From positions 62,001-126,000 of the forward strand of contig NZ_JALPNF010000003.1 of the NCBI RefSeq assembly GCF_023195535.1: a stretch of DNA of 64,000 nucleotides, in the 5' to 3' direction. Below are positions 17,181-26,456 of this stretch, one piece after another; position 1 is the stretch's first letter, and each line of letters begins with the position of its first letter. Source of the stretch: Sphingomonas faeni (lineage in GTDB: Bacteria > Pseudomonadota > Alphaproteobacteria > Sphingomonadales > Sphingomonadaceae). Below the pieces are notes generated by a model. That model saw only the letters and a list, made by a program, of their open reading frames with translations. It did no database searches and was not told where the DNA came from. Position numbers and translations under genes: made by a program.

Positions 17181-19745
17181 TCAGAACTCGAAGTGGACCG
17201 AACCGATCACGGTGCGCGGCGCGCCGAAGGTGTAGCGCGTGGTGCTCGCCGACGAGGTGCCCGTGCTCAGATTGCCGAAATAGCGTTCGTTGAACAGGTT
17301 CGAGACGTTCAGCTGGAAGAACGTCTTGTCGAGCCCGGCAAACGCCAGGTCGAACCGCGCGTCGAGATCGACCGTGGTATAGCCCGCCGCGATCAGGTCG
17401 TTGACGTCGGTGACGTAACGCTGGCCGACATGCTTGACCTGTGCGCCGATCGAAACCGGATCGAACGATGCCTGGACGCGCCCGCCATATTGCCATTTGG
17501 GCGTCTCGACGACGAACTTGCCCGCGGTCGCCGCGGTGATCGCGCCGGTGGTCGGGTCGACCGCATCGTCCTGTAGCTTCGCATCGATGTACGAGGCGAA
17601 CCCATAGAGCGAGATGTTGCGGATCGGGGTGATGCCGAGGCTCGCATCGACGCCCTTGCTCTTGACCGTGCCGACGTTGCGATCGGTGGTCAGCGTGCCA
17701 CCGCCCTCGAGCGTGGTCAGCGTCGAGATGATGCGGTTGTCGTAATGGATGTACCAGCCCGCCAGCTGCGCCTGGATCAGCCGCGACGAATAGCGCAGCC
17801 CGAGATCGAACGAGTCGGTCTTTTCGGGCTTCACCTCGGCCACGGGCGAGATCTTGACGTCGTCGAACGCGTACAGATTGTCGGTGCGCGGTGCCGAGAA
17901 GCCCTTGGCGTAGCTGGCGAAGATGCTCGCATTCGGGGTGAAGGCATAGGTCATGCCGACGTTCGGCAGCACCGCGTTGTACGACTTGATGCGGTTCTTG
18001 TAGGGCGCGCCGTACGTGGCCGTGGTCGCGTTGGCGGCAACCTGCTCGGCGGTTTGCGACGTGCAATAGCCGTCGCTCGAATTGCCGGGGATCGTGTAAC
18101 AATAATTGGTGAGGTTGCGGCGGAAGAACGGTGCGCGCAGGCCCAGCGTCAGCTTCAGCGCATCACCGAAATACGAGCCGCGATACTCGCCCGAAACCTG
18201 GTGGAGGATCGCGTAGGACAGGCGGTTGCGCTTGTTGACGACGTTGCCGGCGGCATCGAGAATCGCCGAACTGCCTTCGCCGTCGAGCGCGCTGAACACA
18301 TCGTACGGATTGCCGTTTGCATCGAGCAGGCTGGCCTCGCCGGTCTGGCGATGGCGGGCGCGGTCCCACGTATAGGCGAAGCGGACCGCGTTGTCGGCGT
18401 CGATGTCATAGCGCAGCCCGGCGATCGCGGTGAAGCGCTGCGTGCGGGTGTTCGACGGGAAATACGCACGGACATAGTCGAGCGTGTCGCCATCGCCGTT
18501 GATGTCGACGCCCGCCGCGGTCCCTGCGCCCAATCGCTGAAGCTGATAGGTGTAGACGCTGGTCGCCGCCGCCGTGCCCGCGGCATTGGTCGCGTTCGCA
18601 TTGCTCTCGGCGAATACCGCCGACCCGCCGCCATTGGCGCGCGTAAAGCTGTACGCACCGTCGAACGTGAAGACGAGCTTGTCGGTCAGCGTATAGCGCG
18701 AGTTGACCCGGAAATTGCCGGTATTCGATGGGTTGATCGCCGTCGACGCCGCATTCCCGCACGACGACCGGTCGTTCTGGCTGGTGCCGTTGACGCCGCT
18801 CGCCGAGGGCAGCGAACAGCTGGCGTCGTAGAGATACGCGTTGGTCTTGTCGTCGAACACCGTGTCGTAATGCGCGTTGTTCAGGTCGAGCGTGTACGGC
18901 GTCGCGGCGCTGACCCCGGTCGTCGGCACGACCGTCGTGCCGAGCGTGGTGCGGATGTTGGCCAGCGTCGGGTTGCTGTACGAGCTGTTGCGGTTCTGGT
19001 TGTAGTTCGCGCCGAACGCGATGAAGTCGCCCTTGCTGCCGATCGGCTGGTACAGCTTGGCATTATATTGCTGCCGGTTGATCTCGCCCGAGCCGCGGAA
19101 CTGGTCGTAGCGTTGCTCGCTGGCGGACACCCAGGCCTTGGTCCCGAACGAGGTTAACACGCCGGTATCGATCTTGGCGAAGACGCGGTTCATGTCGTTG
19201 GTGCCGTGCGAATAGGCGACGGTCGCGCCCAGCCTGTCCTTCGGCATCACCGACCGGTAATTGACCGTGCCGCCCGACGCGCTGGCGGTCGGTGAATCGA
19301 CGTCGGTCGCGCCGAAATTGACGTTGACCTGCTCGATCAGCTCGGGATCGAGCTGCTGGTTCGAATAGATCGCGTAATTGCCTGAGTCGTTGAGCGGAAT
19401 ACCGTCGAACGTCAGCGAGATGCGGTTGCCGTCGAACCCGCGGATCCGCAGCTGACCGCCCGAGCCGCCATAGGGATCGCTGTTGGTGAAGTTGACGCCG
19501 GGCACCAGGTTGATCGTGTCGAGGATCGTCTGGCCGGGCGTGCGACGCTCGATCAGTTCCTGAGTCAGGACCGCCTTCGCCTTTGGTGTATCGGGCGTCT
19601 GGATGCCGTTGACGTCGGGCTTAGCCCGCGATCCGCTGACGACGATGTCCGATTCCGCATCCACCGTGCCGGTCGACTGCGCCTGCGCCATCGCTGGCAG
19701 GACCAGCGTCGCGAGTGCCGCGCCGCAGAATAAAGTCTTGCGCAT
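17181..19745 (-). CDS. TonB-dependent receptor downstream of the nag operon
   Basis: An 854-residue outer-membrane receptor. The signal peptide ends at AQAQS (about residue 23), then a TonB-box-like DIVVSGSR. The plug has PGQTILDTINLVPGVNFTN, LRIRGFDGNRISLTFDGIPLNDSG and IEQVNVNFGATDVDSPTASASGGTV. The barrel includes an EF-hand-like DINGDGDTLDYVR segment and several loop cysteine pairs, and ends in SVHFEF. It follows nagE on the same strand after a 213-base gap, so it could belong to GlcNAc uptake. However, the plug differs from the typical carbohydrate receptor at 28424, and the gap probably holds its own promoter. Substrate is open. Confidence 0.88.
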   Translation of the reverse strand: MRKTLFCGAALATLVLPAMAQAQSTGTVDAESDIVVSGSRAKPDVNGIQTPDTPKAKAVLTQELIERRTPGQTILDTINLVPGVNFTNSDPYGGSGGQLRIRGFDGNRISLTFDGIPLNDSGNYAIYSNQQLDPELIEQVNVNFGATDVDSPTASASGGTVNYRSVMPKDRLGATVAYSHGTNDMNRVFAKIDTGVLTSFGTKAWVSASEQRYDQFRGSGEINRQQYNAKLYQPIGSKGDFIAFGANYNQNRNSSYSNPTLANIRTTLGTTVVPTTGVSAATPYTLDLNNAHYDTVFDDKTNAYLYDASCSLPSASGVNGTSQNDRSSCGNAASTAINPSNTGNFRVNSRYTLTDKLVFTFDGAYSFTRANGGGSAVFAESNANATNAAGTAAATSVYTYQLQRLGAGTAAGVDINGDGDTLDYVRAYFPSNTRTQRFTAIAGLRYDIDADNAVRFAYTWDRARHRQTGEASLLDANGNPYDVFSALDGEGSSAILDAAGNVVNKRNRLSYAILHQVSGEYRGSYFGDALKLTLGLRAPFFRRNLTNYCYTIPGNSSDGYCTSQTAEQVAANATTATYGAPYKNRIKSYNAVLPNVGMTYAFTPNASIFASYAKGFSAPRTDNLYAFDDVKISPVAEVKPEKTDSFDLGLRYSSRLIQAQLAGWYIHYDNRIISTLTTLEGGGTLTTDRNVGTVKSKGVDASLGITPIRNISLYGFASYIDAKLQDDAVDPTTGAITAATAGKFVVETPKWQYGGRVQASFDPVSIGAQVKHVGQRYVTDVNDLIAAGYTTVDLDARFDLAFAGLDKTFFQLNVSNLFNERYFGNLSTGTSSASTTRYTFGAPRTVIGSVHFEF

Positions 19746-19926
19746 CTAAACCCCTTTAAAGATCGATCGAGCTGCGACGCGATGATTGCGGTCGCAGTGC
19801 GATCGATCCGATATGGAGCGAAGATGACAGTATAGGGTCTATTGGCGGGCGCCGATGTTTTCGCGGCGCGCTGTTGTAGCGATATCCCGGTATGTGTCCC
19901 AACGTGTCACATATCTTGCAGCGGTG

Positions 19927-19940
19927 CTTCGATATCGAAG
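19927..19940. promoter_or_regulatory. Palindrome CTTCGATATCGAAG
   Basis: A perfect 14-base palindrome in the 213-base gap between nagE and the receptor gene on the same strand. It might be an operator for the receptor gene; a chance palindrome cannot be excluded. Confidence 0.3.
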
Positions 19941-19958
19941 GACTTTGCTACGGATGTA

Positions 19959-21656
19959 TCATGCAACGACCGTCGCATGCGGGGTCATCAGCAGATGCAG
20001 CAGCCCGGGAGCGGGGCGGGCGATCGCGTGAACGCCGAGGGCCTTGAGCGCCGGGGCCGAGGCGCGGTCGGCGTCCTTGAGGCGAATGCGCAGGCGCGTG
20101 CCGTGCTGCGTCGCCGCCTCGACATTGTCCGCGCCGCCGAGCGCTGCGAGCGTCTCCGGGGTCAAGCGGATGTCGGCGAGCTTGGCGGCGGGGGCGATCG
20201 CTGCTGGTGCCGTACCACCTGCTGCGATGGCATCGCGGATCTCGACCGCGACCGAATCGGCGATCGGGCCGAGAACGATCTGGAGTGCATTGGCCGATGG
20301 ACGGATCAGGCCACGGGCGCCGAGGGCCTTGAGACGGGCTTCATCGACCGCACCCTGGTCCGCGACGATCAGGCGCAGGCGGGTCGTGCACGCGCCGACG
20401 CTGGTGAGGTTCGTCGCACCACCCAAGGCCTCGGCGAAGGCGGCGCCGCGTTCGCTCTTGGCGACCGCCGCGGCGGCTACCGGCGCATCGCGCTCGCGGC
20501 CGGGGGTGGGCAAGTCGAGGCGCTTGATGACGGTGCGGAACAGGACGTAGTAGATCGCGGCATAGGCGAGGCCGACCGGGATCAGCAGCAGCGGCTTGGT
20601 CGCCTTGCCGTAGTTCAGCACGTAATCGAACAGCCCGGCGGAGAAGCCGAAGCCCAATTTCACGCCGAGCGCATCCATCAGCGCCATCGACACGCCGGTC
20701 AGCACCGCGTGGATCGCGTAGAGCACCGGCGCGAGGAACATGAAGCTGAACTCGATCGGCTCGGTCACGCCGGTCAGTGCCGAGGTTAGCGCGAGGCTGA
20801 GCAGCATGCCGCCGACCGCTTTTCGGCGCTCGGGTAGTGCGGCGTGGTACATTGCGAGGCAGGCGGCGGGCAGGCCGAACATCATTACCGGGAAGAACCC
20901 GGCCATGAACGCGCCCGCGGTCGGATCGCCTGCGAAGAAGCGCCGCAGGTCGCCCGTGGTGCCCTGGTAATCGCCGGCGACGAACCAGACGATGTTGTTG
21001 AGCAGATGGTGCAGCCCGGTGACGAGCAGCAGGCGGTTGAGCAGGCCGAACGCGAACAGGCCGAACCCGCCCGCGCCGCTGATCCCGTAGCTGAGGCCGT
21101 CGATGCCGGTGCTGAGCGCGCCGAAGCCAAGGCCGACGACGATGCCGAGCACTAGCCCTGCGACGCCGCTGACGATCGGTACGAACCGGCGCCCGCCGAA
21201 GAAGGCGAGATATTCAGGGAGCGCGATTGCGGAGAAGCGATTGTAGAAACTGCCGCCGATCAGGCCGGAGAGGATGCCGATCGGAACGTCCAAACGCGCG
21301 ATCGCTTTGGCCTTCCACGCCGCGGTGGCGAGTGCGATCGTGTCGCCGGTCAGGCCTTTCAACGCGTCGGCGGGGACGGTCATCAGCGCTTGCGCTCCCT
21401 GCGTCGTGACGAGGTAGCAGACCACGCCGGCGAGACAGGCGGCGCCGTTGCCGTCGCGCGCGAACCCGGTCGCGACGCCGATCGCGAACAGCAGGCCGAG
21501 GTGCGAGAAGATCGCGTCGCCGGCGGCGCTGAGCACCGCGATGTCGAGCAGGTCCGGCTGGCCCAGGCGCAGCAACAGGCCGGCGACGGGGAGCACCGCG
21601 ATCGGCAGCATGAGCGCGCGGCCGAGCGGCTGGAGGGCTTCGAGCACGGACTTCAT
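19959..21656 (-). CDS. nagE: N-acetylglucosamine PTS permease, EIICB with an extra degenerate EIIB
   Basis: A 565-residue inner-membrane permease that imports GlcNAc and phosphorylates it. The EIIC membrane domain covers about residues 1-390 (GRALMLPIAVLPVAGLLLRLGQ at the start; GVTEPIEFSFMFLAPVLYAIHA is the family signature). EIIB follows, with the phosphorylated cysteine Cys423 in GACTTRLRL. A second EIIB-like domain starts near residue 500 (LAALGGADNVEAATQHGTRLRI), but the cysteine position is His518. EIIA is absent and is supplied by the adjacent fusion protein. The ATG at 21656 overlaps the upstream gene by 4 bases. Glucose instead of GlcNAc is possible for the family, but the nag context supports GlcNAc. 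Confidence 0.93.
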   Translation of the reverse strand: MKSVLEALQPLGRALMLPIAVLPVAGLLLRLGQPDLLDIAVLSAAGDAIFSHLGLLFAIGVATGFARDGNGAACLAGVVCYLVTTQGAQALMTVPADALKGLTGDTIALATAAWKAKAIARLDVPIGILSGLIGGSFYNRFSAIALPEYLAFFGGRRFVPIVSGVAGLVLGIVVGLGFGALSTGIDGLSYGISGAGGFGLFAFGLLNRLLLVTGLHHLLNNIVWFVAGDYQGTTGDLRRFFAGDPTAGAFMAGFFPVMMFGLPAACLAMYHAALPERRKAVGGMLLSLALTSALTGVTEPIEFSFMFLAPVLYAIHAVLTGVSMALMDALGVKLGFGFSAGLFDYVLNYGKATKPLLLIPVGLAYAAIYYVLFRTVIKRLDLPTPGRERDAPVAAAAVAKSERGAAFAEALGGATNLTSVGACTTRLRLIVADQGAVDEARLKALGARGLIRPSANALQIVLGPIADSVAVEIRDAIAAGGTAPAAIAPAAKLADIRLTPETLAALGGADNVEAATQHGTRLRIRLKDADRASAPALKALGVHAIARPAPGLLHLLMTPHATVVA

Positions 21657-24226
21657 GGGCGGAAACTCCGGGCGAGCGTTCGCACGTCCGCGGCTGAAAT
21701 GCAGTTCATGGCGGCCGCGGCATGGGCGCGGCAGGCGTCGATCGTGAGCGTCGCGACCAGCGCCTTGATCTCGGGGACGAGTGCGGGCGCGGACGAGAGT
21801 TCGGTGACGCCGAGGCCGATCAAGATCGGTACCGCGAGCGGATCGGACGCGAGGCCACCGCACACGCCGGTCCATTTGCCGTGGACTGCGCCGCCTTCGC
21901 AGGTCCGCGCGATCAGCCGCAGCACGGCGGGGTGGAGCCCGTCGAGGTCGCTGGCGACCGTCGGATTGCCGCGGTCCATCGCGAGCGCGTACTGCGTCAG
22001 GTCGTTAGTGCCGATCGAGAGGAAGTCGGCTTCGCTGGCAAGCAGGTCGGCGGTGATCGCGGCGGCGGGTGTCTCGATCATGATGCCGAGGGCGACGTGC
22101 TCGGTGTGTCCGGTCGCGGCGGCTGCGGCGTCGAGTGCTTTGCGGACCGCGCGGAGTTCGGCGAGGCTCGCGATCATCGGCACCATGATGCGGCACTGGC
22201 CGGCGGGGCGGACCGCGAGGATCGCGCGCAACTGGGCGTCGAGCATCTCGGGATGGGCGAGGCCGACGCGGATGCCGCGCAGGCCGAGCGCCGGGTTCTC
22301 TTCCGCGGCGATCGGTAGGTAGGGGGCGGGCTTGTCGCCGCCGATGTCGAGCAGGCGGACGATGAGTGGGCGACCGTCGAGCGTGTCGGCGATGCGCTGG
22401 TAATCGGCGGTCTGTTCCTCGACGCTGGGGGCGCTGTCGCGTTCGAGGAACAGGAATTCGGTGCGAAGCAGGCCGCAGCCTTCGGCGCCGTTGCGGACCG
22501 CGGAGTCGGCATCGTCGGCCGAGCCGAGATTGGCAAAGGCTTCGATGCGAACGCCGTCCTGCGTGCGGCATTCGCGCGCGGCGTTGGCGAGCGCGGCGCG
22601 GCGGCGTTCGGTCTGGGCGTCGAACGCGGTTTGGGCGGTCGCCAGCGTCTCGGCATCGGGGGCGACGTGGAGCAGGCCTGCGCCGGCGTCGAGGATCAGC
22701 GGGGTGCCCGCGGTGATCTCGGCAAGCGCCGGGCCGGCTGCGACGAGGGCTGGGAGCCCCATCGTCGCGGCGAGGATCGCGACGTGCGAGGTCGGGCCGC
22801 CGCGCTCGACGCAGAAGCCGACGATCGACGCGGTGTCGAGGCCGAGCAGGTGCGAGGGTAGCAGGTCGTCTGCTAGCAGGATCGTGCCGGGCGGGAAGCT
22901 GAGGCGCTCGTCGAGGTCTTCGCCGGCGAGGGCGCGCAGCACCTGGCGTTCGAGATCGAGCATGTCGTCGGCGCGCTCGGCCAGACGCGCGTCACCGGTC
23001 GCTTTGAGCGCGTCGGCCTGCGCACGGATCGCGGTGCGCCAGGCGTAGGCGGCGCTGTCGCCTTGCGCGATCGCGGCGTGTGCAGCGGCGGTCAGAGTCG
23101 GGTCATCGAGGAGCGCGGTATGCGCCGTGAGGATCGCGCGTTCGGCGCCAGTCGCGGTCCCCGATTTGGTGGCGAGGCGCGTGGTGACGGTGGCGAGCGC
23201 CGCATCGAGCGCGGCGCGTTCGGTGGTCGCGTCCGCCCCTTCGCGGGTCACGGTGATCTCGGCGAGGCGGAAGAGCCCTGCCTGGCCGATTGCGATTCCG
23301 GGGGATGCGGTGACGCCGGGCAGGCGGCCATCGGCGGGGAGGGTTGTGGCCGGCTTGCGCGCTTCTTGTTCCCCCGCGGAGGCGGGGGCCCAGGACCCAG
23401 CGGCGCTACCGTTCGTGGCTTCTGGGCCCCCGCCTTCGCGGGGGAACTTCGAAGTGGCGGGCGCGGGCGCCCTCTCGCCCATGCCGCCGAGGATAAGGTC
23501 GCCGATCGCGGCGAGCGCGTCGGCGGCATCTGGGCCAGTGGCTGCAAGCGTGATCTCGTCACCGAGTTTTACTCCCAGCGCCATCAGCGCGACGGGACTG
23601 CGGACATTGCCGTCGCGCTCGTCCTTGGAGATCTTGACCTCGGACACGAACTTCCGCGCGGTCTCGCCGATCCGGGCTGCGGGGCGGGCGTGGATGCCGT
23701 GGACCAAAGGCACGACGATCGTGCGGCGGACGGTGTCGCCTTCGACCACGGCTACATCGGCTGAATCGCGCGGCTCCAGCGTCATCATCGCCTCGCCGAC
23801 GCCGACCAGTCGGTCAGTCTCACGACGGACGATCGTGAAGCGCTCGGGGTTGGTGACGATCACTGGCGTGATCACCGCCCGCGCCTCGCAGACCAGCAGG
23901 TCGAGATCGAAGCGGATCAGCGGATCGCCGCGCTGGACGGTTGCGCCTTCGACGACGCACGGCGTGAACCCGCGCCCACCGAGCGCCACCGTGTCGAGCC
24001 CGATGTGCATCAGGATCTCGGCACCCTCGGGCGTGCGCAGCGTGATTGCGTGGCCGCTGGCGTGCACGCTGAGCACGACCGCGTCGCACGGCGCGTGCAG
24101 GCAGTCGCCGGTCGGGTCGACGGCGATCCCGTCGCCCATCATCCGTTCGGCGAAGACCGGGTCGGGGACCGCCTCGAGAGGCGATGCCCAGCCCTGGAGG
24201 GGCGACGTCAGGATGATAGGCTTCAT
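21653..24226 (-). CDS. nagF: PTS multiphosphoryl transfer protein EIIA-HPr-EI
   Basis: An 857-residue cytoplasmic fusion carrying the whole phosphate relay for the GlcNAc permease. Glucose-type EIIA spans about residues 1-150, with active His74 in ILMHIGLDTV. HPr spans about 165-255, with His179 in HGIHARPAA. Enzyme I runs from about 300 to the end, with His481 in GGPTSHVAILA. The PEP-binding parts are recognisable too: LLRTEFLFLER, MIETPAAAI, and GVCGGLASD with the conserved cysteine. The HPr-EI linker (residues about 260-287) is encoded by a palindromic repeat. The gene starts 4 bases after nagA and overlaps nagE by ATGA, so all are translated as one operon. The fusion arrangement is known in alphaproteobacterial and Xanthomonas-type PTSs. 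Confidence 0.94.
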   Translation of the reverse strand: MKPIILTSPLQGWASPLEAVPDPVFAERMMGDGIAVDPTGDCLHAPCDAVVLSVHASGHAITLRTPEGAEILMHIGLDTVALGGRGFTPCVVEGATVQRGDPLIRFDLDLLVCEARAVITPVIVTNPERFTIVRRETDRLVGVGEAMMTLEPRDSADVAVVEGDTVRRTIVVPLVHGIHARPAARIGETARKFVSEVKISKDERDGNVRSPVALMALGVKLGDEITLAATGPDAADALAAIGDLILGGMGERAPAPATSKFPREGGGPEATNGSAAGSWAPASAGEQEARKPATTLPADGRLPGVTASPGIAIGQAGLFRLAEITVTREGADATTERAALDAALATVTTRLATKSGTATGAERAILTAHTALLDDPTLTAAAHAAIAQGDSAAYAWRTAIRAQADALKATGDARLAERADDMLDLERQVLRALAGEDLDERLSFPPGTILLADDLLPSHLLGLDTASIVGFCVERGGPTSHVAILAATMGLPALVAAGPALAEITAGTPLILDAGAGLLHVAPDAETLATAQTAFDAQTERRRAALANAARECRTQDGVRIEAFANLGSADDADSAVRNGAEGCGLLRTEFLFLERDSAPSVEEQTADYQRIADTLDGRPLIVRLLDIGGDKPAPYLPIAAEENPALGLRGIRVGLAHPEMLDAQLRAILAVRPAGQCRIMVPMIASLAELRAVRKALDAAAAATGHTEHVALGIMIETPAAAITADLLASEADFLSIGTNDLTQYALAMDRGNPTVASDLDGLHPAVLRLIARTCEGGAVHGKWTGVCGGLASDPLAVPILIGLGVTELSSAPALVPEIKALVATLTIDACRAHAAAAMNCISAADVRTLARSFRP
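23368..23447. repeat. Palindromic repeat, family D, in frame inside the PTS fusion gene
   Basis: The arms 23368-23392 and 23423-23447 are reverse complements at 24 of 25 positions, around a 30-base spacer. A closely related element lies between genes at 60141-60193. Here it is translated in the frame of the PTS protein as FPREGGGPE...SWAPASAGEQ, forming the flexible linker between HPr and Enzyme I without breaking the frame. Confidence 0.9.
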
Positions 24227-24230
24227 GGCT

Positions 24231-25382
24231 TTACGTCCTGCCTGCGACCAGTTGGCCGCCGATCCATGTACCCGCGGGCATCAGGTCGGCGGTGAGCGCG
24301 ACCCAGTCGGCGCGCAAGCCGGGGGCGAGCGCACCACGCTCATGGCCGAGGCCGAGGAAGGCGGCGGGGTTGGTCGCCGCCATCGCCGCAGCGGTCGGCA
24401 GATCGGCGTGCGTCCGCGCGACGAAATTGCGGACTGCGCCGGCCATGTCGAGATCGGAGCCGGCGAGCGTCCCGTCCTCGCCGAAGCACTTGCCGTCCTC
24501 GACATGGATCAGTCGACCTTGCAGGCGGAAATCCTTGTCGACCGCGCCGACCGACGGCATCGCGTCACTGACCAGCATTAGCCGGTCGTTGGGCCGTGCG
24601 TTGAGCGCGAGGCGGAGCGCCGCGTCGTGGACATGGAGACCGTCGGCGATCAGCCCGCAATAGACATGGCGATCGTCGAGTGCGGCGCCGACCACGCCCG
24701 GCGCGCGGTGGAGCAGCGGCGACATCGCGTTGAACAGATGCGTGATCCCGCTGAGGCCCGCGCCGACCGCATCGATGATCGTCTCATAGTCCGCATCGGT
24801 GTGGCCCGCGCTGACGATCACGCCGCCCTCGACCAGCCGCGCGATCGACGCCGCATCGGTCAGCTCGGGTGCCAGCGTCACCATCACGCGACCCTTGCGC
24901 GGACGAATCAGCAGCTCGATCATCGCATCGTCGAGCAGCCGGAACTTGGCCGAATCGTGGATCCCTTTGCGCGACGGGTTGATCCACGGGCCCTCGATAT
25001 GCGCGCCGACCACACCGGGAACACCGGCGAGGATCGCCGCGTCCATCGCGTCGAGCGTCGCCGCGATCACCTCGGGCGTGTCGCTGATCAGCGTCGGCAT
25101 GAACGCGGTCGTGCCATACGGCACATGCGCGGCACCGATCGCGGCGATGCCTTCGACGGTCGGCTGGTCGTTGAGCAGCACGCCGCCGCCGCCGTTGACC
25201 TGCGTGTCGATGAACCCGGGGACGAGCCAGCCGCCGCCAAGGTCGATCGCCTCGGACGCGATCCGCTCGAGCGGGGTGATCAACGCGATCCGGTCACCGA
25301 CGACGCGGATCGTCGCACCGTTCAGCAGGCCGTCGTGCGTGACGACGGTGCCGTTGACGACATGAAACTGGGACTCGCTCAT
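24231..25382 (-). CDS. nagA: N-acetylglucosamine-6-phosphate deacetylase
   Basis: A 383-residue cytoplasmic amidohydrolase removing acetate from GlcNAc-6-P to give glucosamine-6-P. Visible motifs are LVPGFIDTQVNGGGG near residue 55, the metal ligand Glu in AHIEGPWINPSRKGIH near residue 125, His in VSAGHTDADYE, His in GITHLFNAMSPL, and the catalytic Asp in LMLVSDAMPSVG. Length is normal for the family. The ATG at 25382 overlaps the deaminase stop codon (ATGA); a longer in-frame reading upstream is only the antisense of the deaminase gene. It acts directly after the PTS and before the deaminase in one operon. Confidence 0.96.
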   Translation of the reverse strand: MSESQFHVVNGTVVTHDGLLNGATIRVVGDRIALITPLERIASEAIDLGGGWLVPGFIDTQVNGGGGVLLNDQPTVEGIAAIGAAHVPYGTTAFMPTLISDTPEVIAATLDAMDAAILAGVPGVVGAHIEGPWINPSRKGIHDSAKFRLLDDAMIELLIRPRKGRVMVTLAPELTDAASIARLVEGGVIVSAGHTDADYETIIDAVGAGLSGITHLFNAMSPLLHRAPGVVGAALDDRHVYCGLIADGLHVHDAALRLALNARPNDRLMLVSDAMPSVGAVDKDFRLQGRLIHVEDGKCFGEDGTLAGSDLDMAGAVRNFVARTHADLPTAAAMAATNPAAFLGLGHERGALAPGLRADWVALTADLMPAGTWIGGQLVAGRT

Positions 25383-26422
25383 ACCGTCTTCGTCACCTTG
25401 CTGAGATGCAGCGGCGCGTCGGGGTTGAGCCCGCGACGCAGCGAGAGGGCATTGGCCATGCGGTAGAAGCTCTGGATCATGAGGATCGGCTCGATCGCCG
25501 GATGCGCGGTGTAGGCGGCGGGGGCGGTTTCGCCGTTCGCCTTCGCATCGGCGAGGCAGACGCGGGCGCCACGTGCGGCAAACTCGGCGGCGGCGTCGCG
25601 CACGCCATCGCCCGCGGCGTCGGAGGTAGCGAACGCGATCACCGGGAAGCCGTCGTTGACGATCGCCATCGGCCCGTGGCGGACTTCGGCGGCGCTGAAC
25701 GCCTCGGCATGAAGCGCGCAGGTTTCCTTGAGCTTCAACGCCGCTTCCTGCGCGATGCCGTAGCCATAACCGCGACCGATCACGAACAGGTTGTTGGCGT
25801 CGGCCAGCGCATCGACCACCGACGTCCAGTTCGCGCCGAACGCGAGCGCCAGCATGTCGGGCAGCGTGTCGATCGCCTTGGTCAGCGCGTCGTTCCGCGA
25901 CCACGCCGCGGTCAGGGCTGCGAATGCCGCGAGCGCGCAGATATAGGATTTGGTCGCCGCGACCGAACGCTCAGGCCCGGCCTTCAGCGCGATCATCGTG
26001 TCGGCCATCTCGGCGAGCGGCGACGACTCGTCGTTGACGAACGCGACGACATGCGCGCCGGCCGTCTGATAGGCGGACACGGTGGCGAGCAGATCGGGGC
26101 TCCGACCGCTCTGGGATACCGCGATCACCAGTGCGGTGCCGGGTGCCATCGGTGCGGCATAGACCGACGACACCGACGGCGCGGCCGACGCGACCGGCAC
26201 GCCGAGCAGAGTCTCGATCAGGTATTTGCCGTAAGTTGCTGCATGATCCGACGACCCGCGCGCACACGTCACGACCACGGCTGGCGGCGCGGCGCGGAGA
26301 CGCTCGCCGAGTGCCGCCAGCGCCTCGCGGTTGGCGGCGAGCAGCCGCGCGACGGCATCGGCAGCTTCGGCGGCTTCGCTGAACATCAGCGTCGGCGTCG
26401 ACGCAGTAGTAATCTCGGTCAC
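25379..26422 (-). CDS. nagB-II: Glucosamine-6-phosphate deaminase, SIS-domain type (NagB-II)
   Basis: A 347-residue cytoplasmic enzyme turning glucosamine-6-P into fructose-6-P and ammonia. It has two SIS sugar-isomerase domains: VVVTCARGSSDHAATYGKYL with ALVIAVSQSGRSPDLLAT in the first, and NLFVIGRGYGYGIAQEAALK with AEVRHGPMAIV in the second. It resembles the isomerase half of GlmS without the glutaminase domain, the pattern of NagB-II in Shewanella and alphaproteobacteria. GTG at 26422 was chosen over ATG at 26386, because relatives begin about 12 residues before the MFSEAAEA block and a G-rich ribosome site precedes the GTG. It overlaps nagA by 4 bases. Confidence 0.92.
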   Translation of the reverse strand: MTEITTASTPTLMFSEAAEAADAVARLLAANREALAALGERLRAAPPAVVVTCARGSSDHAATYGKYLIETLLGVPVASAAPSVSSVYAAPMAPGTALVIAVSQSGRSPDLLATVSAYQTAGAHVVAFVNDESSPLAEMADTMIALKAGPERSVAATKSYICALAAFAALTAAWSRNDALTKAIDTLPDMLALAFGANWTSVVDALADANNLFVIGRGYGYGIAQEAALKLKETCALHAEAFSAAEVRHGPMAIVNDGFPVIAFATSDAAGDGVRDAAAEFAARGARVCLADAKANGETAPAAYTAHPAIEPILMIQSFYRMANALSLRRGLNPDAPLHLSKVTKTV

Positions 26423-26456
26423 GGTATGCCCCCCGGCCGGCGCCCGTGCGCCGGCG

